Below are positions 30,300-40,298 of a stretch of DNA of 64,000 nucleotides, in pieces. The position numbers were made by a program, and so were the translations under genes. Under the pieces are notes generated by a model. It was not told where the DNA came from, did not search any database, and saw only the letters and a list, made by a program, of their open reading frames with translations. How positions within the stretch are numbered: position 1 is the first letter of the stretch; every line of letters begins with the position of its first letter. The stretch is from NCBI RefSeq assembly GCF_030944405.1, contig NZ_CP132339.1, forward strand, positions 5,642,001 through 5,706,000. Direction: 5' to 3'. Origin of the DNA: Janthinobacterium sp. J1-1. GTDB taxonomy: Bacteria > Pseudomonadota > Gammaproteobacteria > Burkholderiales > Burkholderiaceae_D.

Positions 30300-30698
30300 T
30301 CAGGCGCCGGCTTTTTCCAGTTTTTCGAAAATCTTGTTCAGCTTTTCATCGAGCGTCGCGGCCGTGAACGGCTTGACGACGTAGCCGCTGGCGCCCGCTT
30401 GCGCGGCAGCGATGATGTTTTCCTTTTTCGCTTCAGCCGTCACCATCAGCACCGGCAGCTTGGCCAGGGCCGGATCGGCGCGGATATGCTGCAGCATCGT
30501 CAGGCCGTCCATGTTCGGCATGTTCCAGTCCGAGACAACGAAATCATACGATTCCGCGCGCAGCTTGGCCAGGCCCATCACACCGTCTTCCGCCTCGTCG
30601 ACGTTGGCATAACCCAGTTCCTTCAACAGATTCCGGACAATGCGACGCATCGTCGAAAAATCGTCAACGACTAAAAATTTCATCTTTGGATCAGCCAT
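30300..30698 (-). CDS. cheY: Chemotaxis response regulator CheY
   Basis: 132-residue single-domain receiver: [18 protein letters not shown] with the acidic pocket DD, phospho-acceptor Asp in [13 protein letters not shown] (about residue 60), Thr in LMVTAEAK and Lys in GYVVKPFTA. Closely similar to E. coli CheY, so this is probably the regulator that binds FliM and switches flagellar rotation. It is the last gene of the che operon before a strong terminator; cheZ, which follows cheY in related species, is absent here. A 157-bp gap to cheB contains an AT-rich region that may hold its own promoter. Confidence 0.95.
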   Translation of the reverse strand: MADPKMKFLVVDDFSTMRRIVRNLLKELGYANVDEAEDGVMGLAKLRAESYDFVVSDWNMPNMDGLTMLQHIRADPALAKLPVLMVTAEAKKENIIAAAQAGASGYVVKPFTAATLDEKLNKIFEKLEKAGA

Positions 30699-30855
30699 GA
30701 ATAACTCCGTTGTTTCTGTAGCGGTTTGTTAATAATATCGACATGAATGCCGACATTATGGTCGACACTACGGCAGCAAGTCACAGGATAGCATTTTCGT
30801 TGCTTTTAAGCGAAAAAACTTGCCCTCTATCATAGGAAACCATAGGAAACGTGGC

Positions 30856-31935
30856 TTACACGCGTAAAGCGCGCATGCCATGCGCCGCCAGGTACCCAAG
30901 CACCATGCCAGGCAAAGCCGTCAATGCGCCGACCTCATGCGTGGCACCGACGGCGATCGCTTCGCGCGGCATGCCGAACACCACGCAACTGGCTTCATCC
31001 TGTGCGAAATTATACGCTCCCGCGGCCTTCATCTCCAGCATCCCTTGCGCGCCATCCTTGCCCATGCCGGTCAGGATCACGCCGACCGCGTTCTTGCCGG
31101 CGAACTGGGCGGCCGAGCGGAACAGCACGTCCACCGACGGGCGGTGGCGGTTGACGGGCTCGCCCTGGTCGATCTTGGTCATGTAGTTGGCGCCGCTGCG
31201 CGTCAAGGTCAGGTGCGAGTGGCCGGGAGCGATATACGCGTGGCCAGGCAGCACGCGCTCGCCGCCGGCCGCTTCCTGCACCGATATCTTGCACAGCGAA
31301 TCGAGGCGGCGCGCGAACGAGCGCGTAAAACCTTCGGGCATGTGCTGGGTGATCAGGATGCCGGGGCAGTCCGACGGCATCTGCATCAGGAATTCGCGGA
31401 TCGCCTCGGTGCCACCGGTCGAGGCGCCGACGATGATCAGTTTTTCCGACGACAGCAGCGGATTGCGCAGGATGGGCAAGGGCGCCGTGCCGGGCGCGGC
31501 CGGTGCGCCGGCCGGTGCGATGGTGCGGGCACGGATGCGCGCCTTGGAGGCGGCGCGGATCTTGTCGGCAATCATTTCGGTGTATTCGCGCATGCCGCTC
31601 TGGATCGAAATTTTCGGTTTGGTGACGAAGTCGACGGCGCCCAATTCCAGCGCGCGCATGGTGATTTCCGAACCGCGCTCGGTCAGCGACGACACCATCA
31701 ATACCGGCATCGGGCGCAGGCGCATCAGCTTTTCCAGGAAGTCCAGGCCATCCATCTTCGGCATCTCGACGTCCAGCGTCAGCACATCCGGGTTGGTCTG
31801 CTTGATCAGCTCGCGCGCCACCAGCGGATCGGGCGCCGTGCCCACCACTTCCATATCGGGCTGGCTGTTGACGATTTCCGCCATCACGCTGCGGATCAGC
31901 GCCGAGTCATCCACGATCAATACCTTGATCTTCAT
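30856..31935 (-). CDS. cheB: Protein-glutamate methylesterase / glutamine deamidase CheB
   Basis: 359 residues: receiver domain ([15 protein letters not shown], phospho-Asp in [14 protein letters not shown]) and methylesterase domain with the Ser-His-Asp triad in [35 protein letters not shown] and [12 protein letters not shown]. An Ala/Pro-rich linker (about 145-160) joins them. When phosphorylated by CheA it removes methyl groups from receptors and so resets sensitivity. It lies 44 bp after cheD. Confidence 0.96.
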   Translation of the reverse strand: MKIKVLIVDDSALIRSVMAEIVNSQPDMEVVGTAPDPLVARELIKQTNPDVLTLDVEMPKMDGLDFLEKLMRLRPMPVLMVSSLTERGSEITMRALELGAVDFVTKPKISIQSGMREYTEMIADKIRAASKARIRARTIAPAGAPAAPGTAPLPILRNPLLSSEKLIIVGASTGGTEAIREFLMQMPSDCPGILITQHMPEGFTRSFARRLDSLCKISVQEAAGGERVLPGHAYIAPGHSHLTLTRSGANYMTKIDQGEPVNRHRPSVDVLFRSAAQFAGKNAVGVILTGMGKDGAQGMLEMKAAGAYNFAQDEASCVVFGMPREAIAVGATHEVGALTALPGMVLGYLAAHGMRALRV

Positions 31936-31979
31936 TTATTCCCCTTCCAGGCCATACGGGCCTTTACTCATGATCTTTG

Positions 31980-32588
31980 TTAGAACAAATCTACTGATCC
32001 GCCCACGGGAGCGACTTTCAGGCGGCTGGCGTAATCGAGTTCGCGGCGGACCAGGGTGTCGTTGTGCGACTGCATCAGTTTCTTGACCAGTACCTTGCCG
32101 CTGCGCGGGAAGAAATACACCTTGCGCGGGTGGATGTCGTTCAGGTCTTCGGCCACCACGCGCATTTTTTCCGCCTTCAGGTAATTGATGACGAAGGCCG
32201 CATTGCGCTCGCCGACGTTGATCGCCGTAAAACCGCGCAGCACGGCGCCGCCGCCGAACACTTTCGCTTCCATGTTCTCGCGCCTGGCGCCCGCTTTCAG
32301 CAGGTCGTTGATCAGTATCTCCATGGCGTAGGTGCCATAACGCATCGAGGCCGAGATCGGGCTGTTGGTGTCGCTGCCGCCGTCGGGCAGCATGAAGTGG
32401 TTCATGCCGCCCAGGCCCGTGACGCGGTCGCGGATGCAGGCCGACACGCACGATCCCAGCACGGTGACGATCAGCATGTCCTTGTTGGTGAAGTAGTACT
32501 CGCCAGGCAGGATCTTGGCGGCTTCGCAGTTGAACGTCCGGTCGAAATAGACGTTGGTGGCGAATTGTTCTTTGGGTGCGAGGCTCAT
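31980..32588 (-). CDS. cheD: Chemoreceptor glutamine deamidase CheD
   Basis: 202 residues. The catalytic Cys is in [14 protein letters not shown] and the His in [18 protein letters not shown] and [36 protein letters not shown] are the later family signatures. CheD deamidates receptor glutamines and can modulate CheC-type phosphatases. It sits directly downstream of cheR (8 bp) and upstream of cheB, the usual order in Betaproteobacteria. Confidence 0.95.
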   Translation of the reverse strand: MSLAPKEQFATNVYFDRTFNCEAAKILPGEYYFTNKDMLIVTVLGSCVSACIRDRVTGLGGMNHFMLPDGGSDTNSPISASMRYGTYAMEILINDLLKAGARRENMEAKVFGGGAVLRGFTAINVGERNAAFVINYLKAEKMRVVAEDLNDIHPRKVYFFPRSGKVLVKKLMQSHNDTLVRRELDYASRLKVAPVGGSVDLF

Positions 32589-32596
32589 GGCTAATC

Positions 32597-33469
32597 TCAG
32601 GTACGTTGCGACGATGCTTTGGGTGCGGTGCTGCGCGACAGGTCCAGCTCATACACCGTCTTGCCACGCAGTTTCAAGGACTCCGACACGTACAGGAAAT
32701 TTTCCGAGTGGCCCGCGAACAGCAGGGCGTCGGGTTTCATCAGCGGCACGAAGCGCGACAGGATCTTGCGCTGGGTCGCCTTGTCGAAATAGATCATCAC
32801 GTTGCGGCAGAAGATCACGTCGAACTGCCCCGTCAACGGCCAGCCGTCGGCCAGCAGGTTCAGTGGCTTGAAGGTGATCATCTGGCGCAGCTCGGGGCGC
32901 ACCCGCACCTGGCCTTCGCGGTCGCCCTTGCCGCGCAAGAAGAAGCGGCGCGCGCGGTCGGCCGGCATCTTGTCGAGCCGGTCCAGGTTGTAGACGCCAT
33001 TGGCGGCCGTGGCCAGCACATTGGTGTCGATGTCGGTGGCGATGATGGTCACCGGCGGCGTGAGCGTATTGAAGGCCTCGCACACCGTCATGGCGATCGA
33101 ATACGGCTCCTCGCCCGTGGAGGCGGCCGAACACCAGATGGTGATCGGTCCCTTGAGCTTTTTCACGTGTTCCGCCAACAGCGGAAAGTGATGGGCCTCG
33201 CGGAAGAACGAGGTCAGGTTGGTCGTCAGCGCGTTGGTGAACGCCTCCCACTCGTCAGCCATGCGGCCCGCTTCCAGGTCGTCCAGGTAGCGCACGAAGG
33301 ACGAGATGCCGGTCGCGCGCAAGCGGCGCGCCAGGCGGCTGTAGACCATTTCCTGCTTGCTGTCGGCCAGCGCGATGCCGGCCCGCTTGTAGATCATGGC
33401 GCGGACCCGCTCGAAATCCTTGCCGGTAAAGTCAAATTCCTTGACTGAATCCGTTTTTGTTTGCGGCAT
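32597..33469 (-). CDS. cheR: Chemotaxis protein methyltransferase CheR
   Basis: About 290 residues from the ATG at 33469 ([14 protein letters not shown]), with AGAGG 11 bases upstream. N-terminal helical domain followed by a SAM-binding Rossmann domain: [44 protein letters not shown]. It methylates receptor glutamates from S-adenosylmethionine, opposing CheB. The neighbouring receptor ends in a DWEEF tether, which suits recruitment of CheR. Confidence 0.95.
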   Translation of the reverse strand: MPQTKTDSVKEFDFTGKDFERVRAMIYKRAGIALADSKQEMVYSRLARRLRATGISSFVRYLDDLEAGRMADEWEAFTNALTTNLTSFFREAHHFPLLAEHVKKLKGPITIWCSAASTGEEPYSIAMTVCEAFNTLTPPVTIIATDIDTNVLATAANGVYNLDRLDKMPADRARRFFLRGKGDREGQVRVRPELRQMITFKPLNLLADGWPLTGQFDVIFCRNVMIYFDKATQRKILSRFVPLMKPDALLFAGHSENFLYVSESLKLRGKTVYELDLSRSTAPKASSQRT

Positions 33470-33553
33470 TTGTTGATTACCTCTTCTATGACTGCTTTGT
33501 ACAATGCCTTGCAAGTAATACCAGCGGGACCGGGAGCCGGGATCAGGCCAGGG

Positions 33554-35284
33554 TCAGAACTCTTCCCAATCGTCGCCGCTGGCCGCCGCCAGCTTTTTGG
33601 CCGGCGGCGGCGTGACCGCTTTGGCCGCCGGCGCCTGCGCCACTACCTTGACCTTGGCCTTGGCCACCTTCAGTGCCGGACGCGGTCCCGGTCCCAGTGC
33701 CGCCGTCACGGCGGCGCTGGCCACCAGCGCATCGCCCTCGCTGCCCAGCTTGAAGATGCTGACGGCGTCGGCCAGGCGCTGCGCCTGGTCCTGCATGCTT
33801 TCGGCCGCCGCCGCCGCTTCCTCGACCAGCGCCGCGTTCTGCTGCGTCATCTGGTCCATCTGCGCGATGGCCTGGTTGACTTCCTCGATGCCATGGCTTT
33901 GCTCCTGCGTCGCCGCCGTGATCTCGCCCATGATGTCGGCCACCTGGCGGATCGAAGTGACGATCAGCCCCATGGTCTGCCCTGCTTCATCGACCAGCCG
34001 GCTGCCCGCGTCGACCTTGTCGACCGAGTCGCCGATCAGGCCCTTGATCTCTTTCGCCGCGCCAGCCGAGCGCTGCGCCAGGTTGCGCACTTCCGACGCC
34101 ACCACCGCAAAACCGCGGCCCTGCTCGCCGGCCCGCGCCGCCTCCACCGCCGCATTCAAGGCCAGGATATTGGTCTGGAACGCGATGCCGTCGATGACGC
34201 CGATAATGTCGACGATCTTGCGCGAGCTGTCCTTGATCGAGCCCATGGTGTCGACCACCTGCGCCACCACGCTGCCGCCCTGCTGTGCCACCGACGAGGC
34301 CGATACGGCCAGCTGGTTGGCCTGGCGCGCATTGTCGGCATTCTGTTTCACCGTCGAGGTCAGCTCTTCCATCGACGACGCCGTCTCTTCCAGCGAACTG
34401 GCCTGCGTTTCCGTGCGCGCCGACAGGTCGGCATTGCCGCTGGCGATCTCGCGCGAGGCGATCGTGATCGTCTGCGTGCCCTGGCGCACGTCGCTCACCG
34501 TGCGCACCAGGCTTTCGTTCATGTCCTTCAGGGCCTGCTGCAGGGCGCTGGTTTCGTCCCTGCCTTCGACCACCACGTGCGACGTCAGCTCGCCCGCCGC
34601 CACCTTCTGCGCCACCGCCACCGCGCCCGACAGCGGCTGGGTGATCGAGCGCGTGATGAACACCGCGCACCAGGCGCCCAGCGCCACGGCCGCGCCGCCC
34701 AGCACCAGCAGCACCAGCGTCAACTGCTTGTCATCGGCCAGCGAACCGGCCATGAAGCGCTGCTGGCTGGCGTGCTGCAACTGCAGCAGCTGGTTGATAT
34801 CGGCCAGCATCTTGCGGTTCAAGGGGTCGATGCGGGTTGAGATCACCTTGGCGCCGCCTTCGCTGTTAAACGCCAGCACCTGGCCCATCGCTTCCTTGAA
34901 GGCGATGTCGACCTCACGGTCCAGCGCCGAAATATTCGCCACCAGCGCCTTTTCGGCATCGGACAGGCCCAGCTTGCCCAGCTTGTCACGCGCGCCATCG
35001 TACTGCTTGCGCTGCTCGCGTACCTTGCTTTCTTCCACCTGCATCAGGCCGACGTCGCCCTGCAAGCCGATATTGCGCATGGCGATGCCCATTTCCAGCA
35101 TCGCGCTTTTCATGGTCGACGCCTGCGTGTTCTTCTCGCTGGCCAGTTCCAGCCCCGACAGCAGCTGGGCCTTGTTCCGGTAATTCAATGCCGTAGCCGC
35201 CACCACGACGATCACCAGGATCGCCAGGATGCATCCAAAGCCCAGCCCCAACCGTGTACCTATCTTGAAATTGCGCAAACCCAT
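33554..35284 (-). CDS. Methyl-accepting chemotaxis protein (Tsr type)
   Basis: 576 residues: TM1 (GFGCILAILVIVVVAATAL, ~15-33), a periplasmic four-helix bundle of about 155 residues, TM2 (LTLVLLVLGGAAVALGAWCAVF, ~190-212), HAMP, and a cytoplasmic signalling domain with the hairpin tip GIIGVIDGIAFQTNILALNAAVEAARAGEQGRGFAVVASEVR-type sequence. The C-terminus is an Ala/Pro/Lys-rich tail ending in DDWEEF, resembling the NWETF pentapeptide that tethers CheR and CheB in enteric receptors. Its place between cheW and cheR marks it as the main receptor of this operon. The ligand is unknown. Confidence 0.95.
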   Translation of the reverse strand: MGLRNFKIGTRLGLGFGCILAILVIVVVAATALNYRNKAQLLSGLELASEKNTQASTMKSAMLEMGIAMRNIGLQGDVGLMQVEESKVREQRKQYDGARDKLGKLGLSDAEKALVANISALDREVDIAFKEAMGQVLAFNSEGGAKVISTRIDPLNRKMLADINQLLQLQHASQQRFMAGSLADDKQLTLVLLVLGGAAVALGAWCAVFITRSITQPLSGAVAVAQKVAAGELTSHVVVEGRDETSALQQALKDMNESLVRTVSDVRQGTQTITIASREIASGNADLSARTETQASSLEETASSMEELTSTVKQNADNARQANQLAVSASSVAQQGGSVVAQVVDTMGSIKDSSRKIVDIIGVIDGIAFQTNILALNAAVEAARAGEQGRGFAVVASEVRNLAQRSAGAAKEIKGLIGDSVDKVDAGSRLVDEAGQTMGLIVTSIRQVADIMGEITAATQEQSHGIEEVNQAIAQMDQMTQQNAALVEEAAAAAESMQDQAQRLADAVSIFKLGSEGDALVASAAVTAALGPGPRPALKVAKAKVKVVAQAPAAKAVTPPPAKKLAAASGDDWEEF

Positions 35285-35441
35285 GACAGTCTCCTCCTAT
35301 GTTTGATGACGGCGCGCACGATAGTCGTGTCGCGCCGTGCCTTGGCCTGGTCTCTGTGAACCTTGCGGCCTGCCGGCGCGCCTCTGCTCGCGCCGGGTCA
35401 TGCTTTTGCTGTAGTGATGCAGGTGCTGGTACTGCTTGGCC

Positions 35442-35948
35442 TTATGCGGCCAGTTTGTCTATGAGGCCCATTTCGCTGCTGGACATCAGCTTGTCGATAT
35501 CGACCAGGATCAGCATGCGCTCGTCGATGGTGCCCAGGCCGATCATGTAGTCGGTCGAAAACGCCGTGCCCATTTCCGGCGCCGGTTTCACCTGCTCGGG
35601 CGTCAGGGTGGTGACGTCGGAGACGCTGTCGACCACCATGCCGACGATGCGGCCGCCGATATTCAGGATGATCACCACCGTGAACTGGTCGTACACGGGC
35701 GTGCCCAGCTTGAACTTGATGCGCATGTCGACCACCGGAATGATGATGCCGCGCAGGTTGATCACGCCCTTGATGAATTCAGGCGCGTTGGCGATGCGGG
35801 TTACCGCTTCGTAGCCGCGGATTTCCTGGACTTTCAGGATATCGATGCCGTACTCTTCCGAGCCCAAGGTGAAGGCCAGGAATTCACGGCCGGCGATGTC
35901 CTTGCCGTCGCTGGTCTTGCTGGCGGATAGTTGTTGAGTATCTGACAT
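35442..35948 (-). CDS. cheW: Chemotaxis coupling protein CheW
   Basis: 168 residues, a single CheW-like SH3 double barrel: [55 protein letters not shown] (cited here as family pattern in parts: [13 protein letters not shown] is diagnostic). It links receptors to CheA in the sensory array. It lies between cheA and the receptor gene, 27 bp after cheA. Confidence 0.96.
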   Translation of the reverse strand: MSDTQQLSASKTSDGKDIAGREFLAFTLGSEEYGIDILKVQEIRGYEAVTRIANAPEFIKGVINLRGIIIPVVDMRIKFKLGTPVYDQFTVVIILNIGGRIVGMVVDSVSDVTTLTPEQVKPAPEMGTAFSTDYMIGLGTIDERMLILVDIDKLMSSSEMGLIDKLAA

Positions 35949-35975
35949 GGTGCGTTCCTATCTGTGATAACGGTG

Positions 35976-38183
35976 TTACGAAAAAATATGGGACTCGTCG
36001 GCCAGCTGGCGCGAAGAGCGGATCAGGGCGGCGACGTCGAGAATCAGGGAGACGCCGCCATCGCCCAGGATGGTGGCGCCGGAGATGCCCACCACCTTGC
36101 GGTAATTCGATTCGAGGTTTTTCACCACCACCTGCTGCTGGCCGACCAGGTCGTCGACGAACAGCGCGGCCTTGCGCCCTTCCGTCTCGAGGATCACGCA
36201 GATGCCTTCGGACGGATTGGTGAAGCGCGGCGCGATGTCGAACATCTGGTACAGGGGGATCAGGGGCAGGTATTCGCCGCGCACCTTGACCACCTGGCCG
36301 CGGCCGGCGATCTCCTTGACATCCTCCACGGCCGGCTGCAGCGATTCGATCACGAAGCCCAGCGGCAAAATATATACTTCCTCGCCGACCCGGATCGACA
36401 TGCCGTCCAGGATTGCCAGGGTCAGCGGCAGCGAGATCGAAATGGTGGTGCCGAAGCCCTTGGCCGAGCGGATGTCGACCACGCCGCCCATGGCGCTGAT
36501 ATTGCGCTTGACCACATCCATGCCCACGCCGCGGCCCGACACGTCGGTGACCGCTTCGGCGGTGGAAAAACCGGGCGCGAAGATCAGCTGCCACACTTCG
36601 GCGTCCGTCATCGTGTCCGACACGTCCATGCCCTGCTGCTGCGCCTTGGCCAGGATGCGTTCGCGATTCAGGCCGGCACCATCGTCCGATACTTCGATGA
36701 TGATGTTGCCGCCCTGGTGGCTGGCCGACAGGAACAATCGGCCCGCCTCGGTCTTGCCGGCGGCCACGCGGGCGGCCGGCATTTCCACGCCGTGGTCGAT
36801 GCTGTTGCGCACCAGGTGCGTCAGCGGATCGACGATGCGCTCGATCAGGCCCTTGTCCAGTTCCGTTGCCGCGCCATTGGTGATGAAGTCGACCTTCTTG
36901 CCCAATTTGCCGGCCAGGTCGCGCACCATGCGCGGAAAGCGCGAGAACACGAAATCCATCGGCATCATGCGGATCGACATCACCGCTTCCTGCAGGTCGC
37001 GCGTATTGCGCGTCAGGTGGCTGACGCTGTCGAGCAGTTTTTCATGCAGCATCGGATCGAGCGCGCCGGCGCGCTGTTCGATCATCGCCTGCGTGATCAC
37101 CAGTTCACCCACCAGGTTGATCAGCTGGTCGACTTTTTCGATCGAGACGCGGATCGACGACGATTCGGCGCCGGCCTTGTCGGCTTCCTTCTTGGCCGGT
37201 TTTTTCTCGACTTCGGCATCGGCCGCGACCACCACTACCGGGGCGGCAACCACCGGCGCCACGCTGGCCGCGTTGGCGCGTATCTGTTCGAGCGGCTGGA
37301 AAAAACCGTAGCCGCGTTCGGCGTCCGTCTGCACGCCGGCGGCGGCGCGGATTTCATCGAGCGGCTGGAAGAAACCATAGCCCTGCTCGGCCTCGGTCTT
37401 CACCGCGCCGGGCGCGCCTGGCAGCGGATCGAAAAAGCCATAGCCCTGCGCCGCTTCCTGGGCCGCGCGCGCCGCTTGCGCGGTGGTCGCTTCGCCCGGC
37501 GCCAGCGGCGGCGCCTGGGTGATCACCATGTCGTCCGGGTTCAGCACGAACGAGCAGATGGCCAGGATATCGTCCAGGCTTTCATGGGTCGTCACTTCCA
37601 GAGAGCTGCGCGCATCGGGCAGCACGGTGACCGCGACGTCTCCCAGCAGGCCCAGTTCGGCCGCCAGCGCATCGACTTCGCGCTGCTCCATCTTCGGCAA
37701 TTCAAGACGGAAGCGGTGGCCGCCGGCGTGGCTGACCGCGGCTTTTTCAGCCACGTGGAAGGCCGGCGCCACCGGCGTCAGGGCGGCCACCGGCACGTCC
37801 TGCGAGAACGACTGCAGCATCATGCGCACGTTGGCGACCGCGTCCTGGTCCACTTCCGTGCCCAGGCGATGGCCGTCGAGCTGCATCTTGAGGATATCCT
37901 TGGCCGCCAAAAAGGCGTCGACGTGCTCGGCCGTCAGGGCCATCTGGCCCTGGCGGATACGGTCGAGCAGGGACTCGAGGATGTGCGTCACCTCGCTCAT
38001 GTCCGAGAGGCCAAACGTCGACGCGCCGCCCTTGATCGAATGGGCGGTGCGGAAAATCGCATTCAGGTCTTCGGCGTCGGGCGCCGCAATATCGACGGCC
38101 AGCAGCAGCCGTTCCTTTTCAGCCAGCAGTTCCTCGGCCTCATCGAAAAAGACCTGGAAAAACTGGCTAATATCGATGGTCAT
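35976..38183 (-). CDS. cheA: Chemotaxis histidine kinase CheA
   Basis: 735 residues. P1 (HPt) has the phospho-His in FRTAHSIKGGASTFG near residue 48. A P2-like region follows (~140-230) and then a linker with three GYGFF(D/Q)PL repeats (~245-315). P3 dimerisation helices begin SSIRVSIEKVDQLINLVGELV; P4 ATPase has HLVRNSIDHGVE (N box), DDGAGLNRERI (G1) and GRGVGMDVV (G2); P5 is CheW-like at the C-terminus. It passes phosphate to the CheY proteins and CheB. The tandem GYGFF motifs are unusual compared with the enteric protein. Confidence 0.96.
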   Translation of the reverse strand: MTIDISQFFQVFFDEAEELLAEKERLLLAVDIAAPDAEDLNAIFRTAHSIKGGASTFGLSDMSEVTHILESLLDRIRQGQMALTAEHVDAFLAAKDILKMQLDGHRLGTEVDQDAVANVRMMLQSFSQDVPVAALTPVAPAFHVAEKAAVSHAGGHRFRLELPKMEQREVDALAAELGLLGDVAVTVLPDARSSLEVTTHESLDDILAICSFVLNPDDMVITQAPPLAPGEATTAQAARAAQEAAQGYGFFDPLPGAPGAVKTEAEQGYGFFQPLDEIRAAAGVQTDAERGYGFFQPLEQIRANAASVAPVVAAPVVVVAADAEVEKKPAKKEADKAGAESSSIRVSIEKVDQLINLVGELVITQAMIEQRAGALDPMLHEKLLDSVSHLTRNTRDLQEAVMSIRMMPMDFVFSRFPRMVRDLAGKLGKKVDFITNGAATELDKGLIERIVDPLTHLVRNSIDHGVEMPAARVAAGKTEAGRLFLSASHQGGNIIIEVSDDGAGLNRERILAKAQQQGMDVSDTMTDAEVWQLIFAPGFSTAEAVTDVSGRGVGMDVVKRNISAMGGVVDIRSAKGFGTTISISLPLTLAILDGMSIRVGEEVYILPLGFVIESLQPAVEDVKEIAGRGQVVKVRGEYLPLIPLYQMFDIAPRFTNPSEGICVILETEGRKAALFVDDLVGQQQVVVKNLESNYRKVVGISGATILGDGGVSLILDVAALIRSSRQLADESHIFS

Positions 38184-38226
38184 AGGGTGACTCCGTCAAT
38201 TGCATCGTTGTGCTGCGCGGCTGGCA

Positions 38227-38592
38227 TCAGCCGATCACCTTCTTGACCACTTCGATCAGGCGCTGCGGATCGAAGGGCTTGACCAGCCAGCCATTGGCGC
38301 CGGCGGCACGGCCTTTCGATTTCATTTCATCGGACGACTCGGTCGTCAGCATCAGGATGGGCACCTTCTGGTACGCCGGCAGCTCGCGCAGCAGCTTGAT
38401 CAGCTCCAGGCCATCCATGCGCGGCATGTTCTGGTCCGTCAGCACCAGGTCCACGGTTTGCAGCTTGGCTTTTTCCAGTCCGTCCTGGCCGTCCACGGCC
38501 TCCACCACCTGGTAACCGGCGGCTTTCAGGCTGAACGCCACCATCTGGCGCAATGAGCTGGAATCGTCCACTGCAAGTATCGTTTTGGCCAT
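38227..38592 (-). CDS. CheY-like response regulator (first cheY)
   Basis: 121 residues from the ATG at 38592, preceded by GGGAG at 6 bases. Receiver with ILAVDDSSSLRQMV, phospho-Asp in LVLTDQNMPRMDGL, LMLTTESS and GWLVKPFDPQRL. It is less like E. coli CheY than the second copy at 30300 and may act as a phosphate sink or signal to another target. It lies 43 bp upstream of cheA and downstream of the CheZ-like gene. Confidence 0.93.
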   Translation of the reverse strand: MAKTILAVDDSSSLRQMVAFSLKAAGYQVVEAVDGQDGLEKAKLQTVDLVLTDQNMPRMDGLELIKLLRELPAYQKVPILMLTTESSDEMKSKGRAAGANGWLVKPFDPQRLIEVVKKVIG

Positions 38593-38673
38593 CTTTGCTC
38601 CCACTTATACCGGGCGTCGTGCCCGGCTTGTTTATTGAATTGATCCATGCAACCGCAAGCGTTCCGCACTCGG

Positions 38674-39222
38674 CTAGAACAACTCGATGTCGCCGCTTTC
38701 CAGATGCTGTTGGCTGACAGCCTTGCGCAGCACGCTGCGCAATTCCAGGCTTTGTATCGCCAGCGCCATGCTGACGCGCCCAAGCAAGGCCACGATTTCC
38801 TCGTTATCGCTTTCCGGCAGCATTTCGGCGCCGTGCGACCCGAGGGTGCCAAGAAACTCGCGCAGCCCCGTGACCCGTTTCAGGGTACGGTCGATCAGCT
38901 GGCTGGTCATGTCCTGGAACTGCATGCTGGTGATGGCGGCATTCACGTAACCCCCCACCTCGTCCTGCAGCGCCAGCAGCTTTTCACGCTGCTCGGCGGG
39001 CGGCACGCCGCCCTCGAGCAGCAGGGCGATCGTGTCCTGTTGCGCAGACACCGCCGCATGGATGGCCATGAAGTTGAAGGAGAGTTTCTCGATCGCCTCT
39101 TCCAGCAAGATGCCGGTCTGCACCAGGTCGGTTTCCACCTCCGTCAGGTGCTTGCGGCCATGGTCCGACACGCCGGACAACAGGCGCTTTACATGCGAGC
39201 CAAGTATTTTCTTTCTTGTCAT
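38674..39222 (-). CDS. CheZ-like chemotaxis phosphatase (probable)
   Basis: 182 residues, nearly all helical with no membrane span. The middle contains AAITSMQFQDMTSQLIDRTLKRV; D-x-x-x-Q within FQDMTSQ resembles the catalytic DFQDLTGQ motif of CheZ (Asp143/Gln147 in E. coli), set in a long helical hairpin. The C-terminus ends SGDIELF, an acidic/hydrophobic tail like the CheY-binding tail of CheZ. It lies between motB and the first cheY. Together this suggests a divergent CheY-P phosphatase, which would explain why no cheZ follows the second cheY. Not proven by sequence alone. Confidence 0.65.
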   Translation of the reverse strand: MTRKKILGSHVKRLLSGVSDHGRKHLTEVETDLVQTGILLEEAIEKLSFNFMAIHAAVSAQQDTIALLLEGGVPPAEQREKLLALQDEVGGYVNAAITSMQFQDMTSQLIDRTLKRVTGLREFLGTLGSHGAEMLPESDNEEIVALLGRVSMALAIQSLELRSVLRKAVSQQHLESGDIELF

Positions 39223-39268
39223 AGAGATCTCATTGTTTTACTACGATGCGCACGCTGGCCATGCATGC

Positions 39269-40240
39269 CTATTTCTTTGCCGCCGCAGGTGCCGCCGGAG
39301 GTGCTGCCGGCGCCGCGCCAGCCGCCAGCCCCGAAGAGATGGCGGCCGCCGCGTCGTTCACCGGCAGTTCGATCGCGGCGCCGTCGCGCAGGACGTTTTC
39401 TTCCGTGCGCTTGTTCATGACGATGATGCTGATGCGGCGGTTGATCGGATTGAAGGGGTCGAGCTTGTCCAGGTTCGCGGCCGAGCCCAGGCCCACCACG
39501 CGCAGCACTTTTTCTTCCTTCATGCCGCCGATCACCAGCTCGCGCCGCGAGGCGTTGGCGCGGTCGGCCGACAATTCCCAGTTGCTGTAGCCGGCGTCGC
39601 TCATGTAGGGCGTCGAATCGGTGTGGCCGGACAGGCCGACCCGGTTCGGCACTTCATTGAGCACGAAGCCGATGGCGTGCAGGATTTCCTTGGTATATGG
39701 CTGCAGATTGGCGTTGGCCAGCGCAAACATGGGACGATTCTGTTCGTCGACGATCTGGATCCGCAGGCCTTCGCTGGTGATATCGAGCAGCAATTGATTC
39801 TTGTATTTTTTCAGCAGCGGATTGGCGTCGATGGTCGCCTCGATGCGCGCCTTGAGGGCCTGCAGGCGGCGCCCTTCTTCGCGCTCGAGCGCGGCCTTGG
39901 CCGAATTGAGGTCGAAGGATTTGCGCTGCTGCTCTTCCTGCGCCTTGCGCACCTGGCCATCCTGGCGCGACAGGTCTTGGCCGCCGCCCTGGATCACGGA
40001 ATTGCTTTCGCCGCTGCCGGAACCACCCGCCATCGCCACTTTCAAGGGCGTCTTGAAGAATTCGGAAATGCCGTTCAGGTCGCCCTTCGAGGTCGAACCG
40101 AGCAGCCACATCAGCAAGAAGAAGGCCATCATCGCCGTCACGAAGTCGGCGTAGGCGATCTTCCATGCGCCGCCGTGATGGCCACCGGCCACCTTCTTGA
40201 CGCGCTTGACGATAATCGGGCGCATGCCTTCATCGGCCAT
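39269..40240 (-). CDS. motB: Flagellar motor stator protein MotB
   Basis: 323 residues. N-terminal WKIAYADFVTAMMAFFLLMWLLGS is the single transmembrane helix with the proton-carrying Asp (about residue 31 in YADFVTAMMAFF); a plug/linker region follows, then an OmpA-like peptidoglycan-binding domain (GLSGHTDSTPYM, NWELSADRANASRREL, NPINRRISIIVM). The C-terminus is an Ala/Pro-rich tail (AAGAAPAAPPAAPAAAKK). It forms the stator with MotA, anchored to the cell wall. motA lies 58 bp upstream. Confidence 0.96.
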   Translation of the reverse strand: MADEGMRPIIVKRVKKVAGGHHGGAWKIAYADFVTAMMAFFLLMWLLGSTSKGDLNGISEFFKTPLKVAMAGGSGSGESNSVIQGGGQDLSRQDGQVRKAQEEQQRKSFDLNSAKAALEREEGRRLQALKARIEATIDANPLLKKYKNQLLLDITSEGLRIQIVDEQNRPMFALANANLQPYTKEILHAIGFVLNEVPNRVGLSGHTDSTPYMSDAGYSNWELSADRANASRRELVIGGMKEEKVLRVVGLGSAANLDKLDPFNPINRRISIIVMNKRTEENVLRDGAAIELPVNDAAAAISSGLAAGAAPAAPPAAPAAAKK

Positions 40241-40298
40241 GGCGTCCCCCTTCCCTGTGCGGCGATAAACTCATGGTGTGCAAACGTGACCTCACTGC

